This document shows, in pieces, positions 31,133 to 38,011 of a DNA stretch of 38,011 bases. Positions within the stretch are counted from its first letter, which is position 1. Each line of letters opens with the position of its first letter. The position numbers and the translations under genes were made by a program. This DNA comes from Prado023 sp039812125 (GTDB taxonomy: Bacteria; Actinomycetota; Actinomycetes; S36-B12; CAIYMF01), in NCBI GenBank assembly GCA_039812125.1, contig JBDHZV010000014.1:1-38011 (forward strand). Direction: 5' to 3'. The notes under the pieces were generated by a model that searched no databases, was not told the DNA's origin, and worked only from the letters and a program-made list of their open reading frames with translations.

Positions 31133-31249
31133 ATGTGCAGCCCCGCGATCTGCCGCACCTGCGGCAAGGTGACCTACTCCGGCTGCGGCCGGCACGTCGA
31201 CCAGGTCCTGGCCAACGTCCCGCAGGCCCGCCGCTGCACCTGCCGCTGA
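31133..31249 (+). CDS. 38-residue Cys-rich peptide (putative metal-binding microprotein)
   Basis: A 38-residue peptide with six cysteines: C2, C7, C10, C18, C34 and C36, arranged as C-x4-C-x2-C-x7-C-x15-C-x-C, and one histidine (GRHVDQV). ATG 31133 has a GAGGAG ribosome-binding site 6 nt upstream. I recognise similar short proteins (CRTCGK..W/YSGCGRHVDQV) as common and unannotated in actinobacteria. The promoter carries a CsoR-type operator, so copper, other thiophilic metals or persulfide may control it. It resembles MymT (a mycobacterial copper metallothionein) in size and regulation type but not clearly in sequence. Function unproven. Confidence 0.75.
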   Translation: MCSPAICRTCGKVTYSGCGRHVDQVLANVPQARRCTCR

Positions 31250-31290
31250 CGTCGTCCGGGTCCTCGACCCCCGGACGCCCCCGCCTCGCC

Positions 31291-31296
31291 TAGGGT
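31291..31296 (+). promoter_or_regulatory. Candidate -10 element of the FUSC gene
   Basis: TAGGGT lies 6 nt before the ATG at 31303, consistent with a leaderless transcript. A Shine-Dalgarno is not obvious. Confidence 0.4.
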
Positions 31297-31302
31297 CAGG
31301 GC

Positions 31303-32496
31303 ATGGCCGTCCTGACCCCACCTCCGCCCAGCCGCATCCGTGCGGCTGGGCGGAACACTGTGGACCGGCTGCGGGCCGGCGCCGCGCAGGCCCGCCAGTC
31401 CTGGGTCGTGATCCTGCAGGCCACCGTCGCGGCGATGCTCGCGTACGCGGCCGCCGAGGCCATCGGCCATGAGCAGCCCTTCTTCGCACCGATCGCCGCC
31501 ATCGCGACGGTCGCCATCTCGTTGTCCCAGCGGCTTCGCCGGGCCTGCGAGCTGCTCCTGGGCAACGCCATCGGAATCGCGCTGGCCGACTTCCTGGTCG
31601 TGCGCATCGGCACGGGAGCCTGGCAGGTCGGCCTGGTGGTGGCCATCGCGCTGACCTCGGCGATCATCGCCGGCGGCGGTCCCATCCTCATCATGCAGAG
31701 CACGTCGGCCGCGGTCCTGATCGCGACGCTGACTCCGCCCACCCCCGACCAGCCCTGGAACACCGGCCGGTTCGTGGACGCCCTCATCGGCGGCGCCGTG
31801 GGCCTGGTGGTCTCGGCGCTGCTGATGCCGGTGGACCCGGCCCGCCATGCCCGCTCGGCCACCGCCCCGGTCATCGCCGCCATCGCCGAGGGCTACCGCC
31901 GGGTGGGTCAGGCACTGGTCGACCGCGACGCGGAGGGTGCCCAGCAGACCCTGTCCGACCTGCGGGACACCTCCCCGCTGCTGACCTCGTTCCGGGCCGG
32001 CCTGGACGCCACCCGGGAGTCGATCCGCCTGGTCCCCTGGTACTGGGGGCAGCGCGGCGTCCTGGCGACCTACGCGCTGGCCGGCACGCACCTGGACAAC
32101 GCGCTGCGCAACCTTCGCGTCCTGGCCCGGCAGGCCGGCGTGGCGCTGGACCGCGACGAGCACGTCCCCGACAGCCTGCCCCGAGCCCTGGAGCTGCTGG
32201 CCGTCGCCACGCGGGAGCTGCCCGCCGCCCTGTCCGGGGACCACGCCCCCGAGGCGGCGCAGCGGGCCATCCTGGCCGCGGTCGCGGCCACCACGGCAGG
32301 GGCCGACCCGGGAGCCACCGCCGCCGACGACCCGGACCGGGCGGGCATGTTCACCGCCCCCATGGTCGCCCAGGTCCGGCTCAGCGCGAGTGACCTGCTC
32401 CAGGCGACCGGCCTGACGGGGGATGAGGCCGCGACGGCGATCCGCAGCGCCGGGGATCGGTCGGTCCCGCCGCACGGGGGCCCGTCCCGGCGCTAG
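31303..32496 (+). CDS. FUSC/aromatic acid exporter family membrane protein
   Basis: A 397-residue protein. The first 180 residues hold about five to six hydrophobic segments with the FUSC-type motif region ATVAAMLAYAAAEAIGHEQPFFAPIAAIATVAISLSQRLRRACELLLGNAIGIALADFLV. A long cytoplasmic helical domain follows. This is the actinobacterial FUSC subgroup related to p-hydroxybenzoic acid efflux (AaeB) and to lipid-associated transporters; the substrate is not known. ATG 31303 is preceded 6 nt upstream by a TAGGGT hexamer. It stands downstream of the Cys-rich peptide but probably has its own promoter. Confidence 0.82.
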   Translation: MAVLTPPPPSRIRAAGRNTVDRLRAGAAQARQSWVVILQATVAAMLAYAAAEAIGHEQPFFAPIAAIATVAISLSQRLRRACELLLGNAIGIALADFLVVRIGTGAWQVGLVVAIALTSAIIAGGGPILIMQSTSAAVLIATLTPPTPDQPWNTGRFVDALIGGAVGLVVSALLMPVDPARHARSATAPVIAAIAEGYRRVGQALVDRDAEGAQQTLSDLRDTSPLLTSFRAGLDATRESIRLVPWYWGQRGVLATYALAGTHLDNALRNLRVLARQAGVALDRDEHVPDSLPRALELLAVATRELPAALSGDHAPEAAQRAILAAVAATTAGADPGATAADDPDRAGMFTAPMVAQVRLSASDLLQATGLTGDEAATAIRSAGDRSVPPHGGPSRR

Positions 32497-33964
32497 TTTG
32501 GCCTCCCCGACACCACCGGAGGCCCCCATGGGCGCGCGATCCCGTCCCGCCACCGCGGCACCGCTGGCACTGGCCGGCGCGGCCCTCCTGATGACGCTGG
32601 CCAGTGCCGGTGCTGCGGCCAGCCCGGTCGCCGCCGCGGCCCCCAGCCCCTGCACCGAGAACCGCGGGGACTTCACGATCACCACCGACGCGGGGGCCGT
32701 GCGGTACGCCGCGCTGGGCAGCCCGAGGCGGCCGGTGGGCTCCGTGCCCGGGGCCGGGGCTGTGCTGCTGCGGATCCCTGCGGCGAACCGCACGCTGACC
32801 AGCGCCACCCTGGGTCAGCCGCTGGTGGCGGGCGGGGCGTTCGGGGCGGGAGTCGTCGCCGCCCCGGTGAACTCCGCGGACGAGTGCAACGACCTGGTGA
32901 TCGGGTTCCCCGGTCGCTCCGGCGGGCGGGGAGGCGTGGCCGTCGTGCCCGGCGACGCGACCGGGTTCCTCACGTCCGCGGCGGTCTGGCTGCCGACCGC
33001 CGGGCTCGGCCTGCAGCCCGGGGACCGGTTGGGGTCCGCGCTGACCGCCGTCGCCGGCAGCGGCGGCGCGCTGGTGGCCGCCGGCGCGCCCGGCCGGGAC
33101 GTGGCCGGGGCACGCGCCGCCGGTGCGGTCGTGACGTGGTTCATCCCGTCCGGCGGCAGCCCGTTCGCCATCCCGGCGCCGACCAGCACCGGCATGCTCG
33201 TGCAGGGCTCCGGGGGCGTCGAGGGCCGGGCCGAGGCCGGCGACCGGTTCGGCGAGGTGATCGCGGCGCGCGGGCCCTACGCCCACGACACCGTCACCGT
33301 GGGGATCCCGCGGGAGGACATCGGCAACCGGGCGGATGCCGGCGCCGTCGCACGGCTGACGTTCGCAGGACCATCCCTGGCCTCCGACCAGCTCCTGTGG
33401 CAGGGCCACGGCCTGCCGGGCACTCCTGCGGCCGGCGACCGCCTCGGCGCCGCCGTCGCCGCGCCGACGCAGCAGCTGCAGGCCGCGGGACTGCCCGGGG
33501 CGAACGCGGGGGGCCGGGCCGATTCGGGCGCCGTGATCGTGCGGACCGACACCGGGACGTTCCGGCGGCTGACCCAGGGCACCCCCGGCGTTCCCGGGTC
33601 CTCCGAGAGGGGCGACCGGTTCGGCAGTGCCCTGGCCGTGCTGTTCGGAACCCGCGGGCAGGAGGTCCTGTCCGTGGCGGTCGGCGCACCCGGCGAGGAC
33701 GTGGGTTCCCGGACCAACCGCGGCGCCGTGACCCACATCAGCACCGGCGAGGCCACCTCCGGGTTCACCTTCGCCTCCCAGGCGACCTCCGGGCTGGCGT
33801 CCGGCGACGCGTTCGGCAGTCGCCTGGTTGCCGTCGCCGGACCGACCGACCTGGATGAGGACCGGGTCGACACCCTCCTGGCGGGCGCCCCCGGCGAGGA
33901 CACCAGCGGCCACGCCGACGTGGGCCGGTTCTGGGATTCGCGCACGTCCGGCCTCAGCCTCGGA

Positions 33965-35601
<1,637 letters not shown>

Positions 35602-35602
<1 letters not shown>

Positions 35603-36318
35603 CAGTCCTCCCGGGGCAGGCGCAGCACGTAGCCCACGCCCCGCACGGTGTGCAGCAGCCGGGGCTCGGTGGTGTCGACCTTGCGGCGCAGGTACGAGAT
35701 GTAGGACTCCACGACCGTGGCCTCGCCCCCGAAGTCGTAGTGCCACACGTGGTCGAGGATCTGGGCCTTCGACAGCACCCGCCCCGGGTTGATCATGAAG
35801 TACCGCAGGAGCTTGAACTCCGTGGGCGACAGGTCGATGACCTGCCCGCCCCGACGGACCTCGTGGGCGTCCTCGTCCAGCTCGATGTCGGCGAACCGGA
35901 TCCGATCGGCCTGCGCGTCGGTGGCCAGCCCGGCCCGCCTCAGGATGGCCCGGATCCGCGCGACCACCTCCCCGAGCGAGAACGGCTTGGTGACGTAGTC
36001 GTCGGCGCCGAGGGTCAGCCCGGCGATCCGGTCCTCGACCGCATCACGAGCGGTCAGGAACAGCACCGGTGCGTGCTGGCCGTCCTGGCGCATCCGCCGC
36101 ACCACCTCGAAGCCGTCGAGTCCCGGCATCATCACGTCCAGCACGACCAGGTCCGGGTCCACCTCGGCGGCCCGGCGCAACGCCTGGGTGCCGTTGGTCG
36201 CGGTGTGCACCTCGAAGCCGGCGAACCGCAGGCTGGCCGAGAGCAGCTCGACGATGTTGGGCTCGTCGTCGACGACGAGCAGCCGGGCCTCCGGCGCGCC
36301 TGGGGGTGAGGACGTCAT
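35602..36318 (-). CDS. PhoP-like response regulator (OmpR family)
   Basis: A 238-residue regulator that is strikingly similar in wording to M. tuberculosis PhoP: EARLLVVDDEPNIVELLSASLRFAGFEV, VVLDVMMPGLDGFEVVRRMR (phospho-Asp61), LFLTARDAVEDRIAGLTLGADDYVTKPFSLGEVVARI, ADIELDEDAHEV, LSPTEFKLLRYFMINPGRVLSKAQILDHVWHYDFGG, VVESYISYLRRKVDT, HTVRGVGYVLR (split motifs). ATG 36318 is used. Immediately upstream are three CTCACAG boxes with an 11-bp period, matching the direct-repeat PhoP site of M. tuberculosis, so autoregulation is likely. It heads the phoP-phoR-like operon. Whether it is the orthologue of PhoP, or a paralogue such as TcrX/TrcR, needs a phylogeny. Confidence 0.93.
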
Positions 36319-36351
36319 GGGCCCATGGTGCCCCGGCCGCAACGCGACAGC

Positions 36352-36380
36352 CTGTGAGGTTGCTGTGAGGATCCTGTGAG
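36352..36380 (-). promoter_or_regulatory. Three-box PhoP-type direct-repeat operator upstream of phoP
   Basis: On the plus strand CTGTGAG occurs at 36352-36358, 36363-36369 and 36374-36380, separated by 4-nt spacers, i.e. an exact 11-bp period. Read toward phoP it is CTCACAG, matching the TCACAGC-N4-TCACAGC consensus I know for M. tuberculosis PhoP. It ends 34 nt from the phoP-like start at 36318. Confidence 0.8.
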
Positions 36381-36419
36381 CCGCGGTCGGGTGGCGGCTC
36401 CCCAGGGCGTCCCAGGGCG

Positions 36420-36437
36420 GTCACAGGATCCTCACAG
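36420..36437 (+). promoter_or_regulatory. Two-box PhoP-type direct-repeat operator upstream of the GT2-GtrA gene
   Basis: GTCACAG (36420-36426), 4-nt spacer, CTCACAG (36431-36437) on the plus strand is oriented opposite to the phoP-proximal array, and its last base lies 22 nt before the glycosyltransferase start at 36460. It suggests direct control of that gene by the adjacent response regulator. Confidence 0.75.
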
Positions 36438-36459
36438 GTCGCCGCGGTTGCCTTGGGCC

Positions 36460-37815
36460 ATGGCACTCATGGACCCGAACCCCCGAGCACACCGTGCGGC
36501 TGCCCCAGCCCCGGACCCCTACCCGGAGCCCGAGCAGCTGCCCCAGACCCCCGCGGTGGACGTGGTCGTCCCCGTCTACAACGAGCAGGCCGACCTGGAG
36601 CGCAGCGTGCTGCGCCTGCACGCGCACCTGCGCTCCGCCCTGCCCTACACGTTCCGGATCACCATCGCGGACAACGCCAGCACGGACGCCACGTGGCAGA
36701 TCGCCACCCGGCTGGCCCAGCAGGTCCCCGAGGTGCGCGCGGTGCACCTCGACGCGAAGGGCAGGGGCCGGGCGCTTCGCCAGGTCTGGTCCGCCAGCGA
36801 CGCCGCGGTGCTGGCCTACATGGACGTCGACCTGTCGACCGACCTGGCGGCGCTGCTGCCGCTGCTGGCCCCCCTGCTGTCCGGGCACTCGGACCTGGCG
36901 ATCGGCACCCGCCTGGGCCGGGGATCCCGGGTGGTGCGGGGGCCCCGGCGCGAGATCATCTCCCGCTCCTACAACCTGATCCTGCGCGCGACGCTGGGAG
37001 CCGGGTTCTCCGATGCCCAGTGCGGGTTCAAGGCGATCCGCGCCGACGTCGCCGCACAGCTGCTGCCCCTGGTGCAGGACACCGAGTGGTTCTTCGACAC
37101 CGAGCTGCTGGTGCTGGCCGAGCGGGCGGGGATGCGCATCCACGAGGTCCCCGTCGACTGGGTCGACGACCCCGGCAGCACGGTGGACATCGTCGACACC
37201 GCCCGCAAGGACCTGGCCGGGATCTGGCGCGTCGGGCGCGGCCTGGCCACGGGGCGCATCCCCCTGGCGACCCTGCGCAGCGCCTCGGCCACCGAGCGCG
37301 CCGGCGACGCTCCGCATGGGATCGTCGGCCAGCTGGCCCGCTTCGCCGTCATCGGCGTGGTCAGCACCCTGGCGTACGCCCTGCTCTACTGGGTCCTGCG
37401 CACGGGGATGGGCGCCCAGTGGGCCAATGCCGTGGCCCTGCTGCTCACCGCTCTGGGCAACACGGCCGCCAACCGGCTGTTCACCTTCGGCGTGCGCGGC
37501 CGGCCCGGCCGGCTGCGCCACCAGGCCCAGGGGCTGGTCGTGTTCGCCCTGGGGCTCGCTGTGACCGCCGGTTGCCTGGTCGGGCTGGAGGCGCTGGCGC
37601 CCCAGGCCAGCCGCGGCGTCGAGCTGGTCGTGCTCACCGCTGCCAACGTGGTCGCCACCCTGCTGCGGTTCCTGCTGTTCCGCGGCTGGGTGTTCGCCGG
37701 CCGCACCCCCAGCCCCTCCCCGGGCACGCCGGACGGCATGCCCGGGCGCGCTCCGTCAGGGGCTGTCCCGTCCACCAGGGCCACCGCGCCCGTCCTCACG
37801 GAGGTCTCCCGATGA
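36460..37815 (+). CDS. GT2 family glycosyltransferase with C-terminal GtrA membrane domain
   Basis: A 451-residue protein. Residues about 35-275 are a DPM1/polyprenyl-phosphate-type GT2 domain: VDVVVPVYNEQADLERSV, ITIADNASTDATWQIA, the metal-binding AYMDVDLSTDL, SRVVRGPRREIISRSYN, AQCGFKAIRAD and DTEWFFDTELL. Residues about 300-425 form a four-helix GtrA domain (GQLARFAVIGVVSTLAYALLYW, then NTAANRLFTFGVRG). This is the fused type that makes and flips polyprenyl-linked sugars for cell-wall or protein glycosylation. ATG 36460 is used; ATG 36469 is an alternative. Both start after the PhoP boxes. It is coupled by ATGA overlap to the next gene. Confidence 0.9.
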   Translation: MALMDPNPRAHRAAAPAPDPYPEPEQLPQTPAVDVVVPVYNEQADLERSVLRLHAHLRSALPYTFRITIADNASTDATWQIATRLAQQVPEVRAVHLDAKGRGRALRQVWSASDAAVLAYMDVDLSTDLAALLPLLAPLLSGHSDLAIGTRLGRGSRVVRGPRREIISRSYNLILRATLGAGFSDAQCGFKAIRADVAAQLLPLVQDTEWFFDTELLVLAERAGMRIHEVPVDWVDDPGSTVDIVDTARKDLAGIWRVGRGLATGRIPLATLRSASATERAGDAPHGIVGQLARFAVIGVVSTLAYALLYWVLRTGMGAQWANAVALLLTALGNTAANRLFTFGVRGRPGRLRHQAQGLVVFALGLAVTAGCLVGLEALAPQASRGVELVVLTAANVVATLLRFLLFRGWVFAGRTPSPSPGTPDGMPGRAPSGAVPSTRATAPVLTEVSR

Positions 37816-38011
37816 CCACGCCCACCCGCAGCTCCGAGTGGATCCCGCCGTACGGGGCCGCTCCCGACGGCGGCGCCACACCCGCCCCCCCGCCAGCCCT
37901 GCCCGGGGCCATCGAGGGCACCACGCTCCCCGCGGGAGGCATCCCCGCTGGAGGCATCCCCGCGGGAGGCATCCCCGCTGGAGGCATCCCCGCGGGAGGC
38001 ATCCCCGCGGG
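37812..38011 (+). CDS. N-terminus of a protein with PAGGI pentapeptide repeats (partial)
   Basis: Starts ATG 37812, overlapping the GT2 stop (ATGA), so it is translationally coupled. Only 66 codons are visible and the gene continues beyond the window. The first 40 residues are Pro/Ala/Gly-rich (MTTPTRSSEWIPPYGAAPDG), then a PAGGI pentamer repeats at least five times. Downstream of GtrA-fused GT2 genes a GT39/ArnT-like membrane glycosyltransferase often follows, and such an extension could precede one; nothing in the visible part proves this. Confidence 0.65.
   Translation, partial: MTTPTRSSEWIPPYGAAPDGGATPAPPPALPGAIEGTTLPAGGIPAGGIPAGGIPAGGIPAGGIPA
37928..38011. repeat. 15-nt tandem repeat encoding PAGGI
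   Basis: Units CCCCGCGGGAGGCAT and CCCCGCTGGAGGCAT alternate at 37928-37942, 37943-37957, 37958-37972, 37973-37987 and 37988-38002, with a partial sixth to the window end. The units are in frame with the gene that starts at 37812. The alternation of the GCG/GCT codon creates a 30-nt higher-order repeat, and it is likely to vary in copy number between strains. Confidence 0.9.

Noticed and set aside
36340..36460. Streptomyces-type PHO box (GTTCACC repeats)
   Set aside because: The repeated heptamer is CTCACAG, which fits the mycobacterial PhoP site instead of the streptomycete GTTCACC.
37928..38011. CRISPR or regulatory repeat
   Set aside because: The 15-nt units are in frame with the gene that begins at 37812 and encode PAGGI with synonymous differences, so they are protein repeats.

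Overview
This is a very GC-rich window (almost every third codon position is G or C, with many GTG starts) from an actinomycete chromosome. The species cannot be fixed from the sequence. The gene order from about 1 to 14.4 kb follows an arrangement I know from Mycobacterium tuberculosis, roughly Rv0985c to Rv1010: mscL, FmdB/Ruc, 5-FCL, galU, glp/moeA, rimJ, glpR/sepX, pmt, rsmI, metG, tatD, ksgA. The rpfB gene usually found between tatD and ksgA is absent. A wax-ester-synthase gene, a DUF2510 membrane protein and a tRNA-Ala sit inside this block. The rest looks like core and near-core actinobacterial content. I see no phage, insertion sequence, CRISPR array or obvious island.

Layout. 1-7.4 kb: start of an exported protein, rsmA-tatD-metG (minus, overlapping), rsmI (plus), pmt and a WS/DGAT (minus). 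7.5-12.1 kb: DUF2510 protein, tRNA-Ala(CGC) with a strong terminator, and the operon galU-glp-rimJ-glpR/sepX, which combines UDP-glucose supply with a gephyrin-like divisome pair. 12.1-15.7 kb: 5-FCL, an FmdB-type zinc ribbon under a CIRCE (HrcA) operator, a SAF/CpaB-like protein, a 16-nt tandem repeat, mscL, a 74-residue protein and PAC2. 16-19.8 kb: a secreted SNase-LTD-LTD-FN3 nuclease, an AzgA-type purine permease and a DUF2007-like small membrane protein. 20-24.7 kb: a radical SAM/SPASM enzyme overlapping a HemY/CgoX-type oxidase, tRNA-Arg(CCT), a stand-alone GntR-type winged helix, a 59-residue membrane protein, DUF309 and a HAD phosphatase. 24.9-29.8 kb: a KimA-like K+ importer translationally coupled to a KdpD-like kinase and KdpE-like regulator, then CorA. 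29.8-34 kb: patatin lipase, a 38-residue Cys-rich peptide with a CsoR-type operator, a FUSC transporter and a secreted FG-GAP protein. 34-38 kb: a PhoPR-like two-component system divergent from a GT2-GtrA glycosyltransferase, followed by the start of a protein with pentapeptide repeats.

The most informative non-coding signals are: the near-perfect CIRCE element covering the fmdB promoter; two oppositely oriented arrays of CTCACAG boxes with an 11-bp period between the phoP-like gene and the glycosyltransferase; the ATACCCC-GG-GGGGTAT operator between the -35 and -10 of the 38-residue peptide gene; and a recurring TANNNT element 6-8 nt before start codons, suggesting many leaderless mRNAs. All functional names rest on motif and family recognition by eye; no database search was run.
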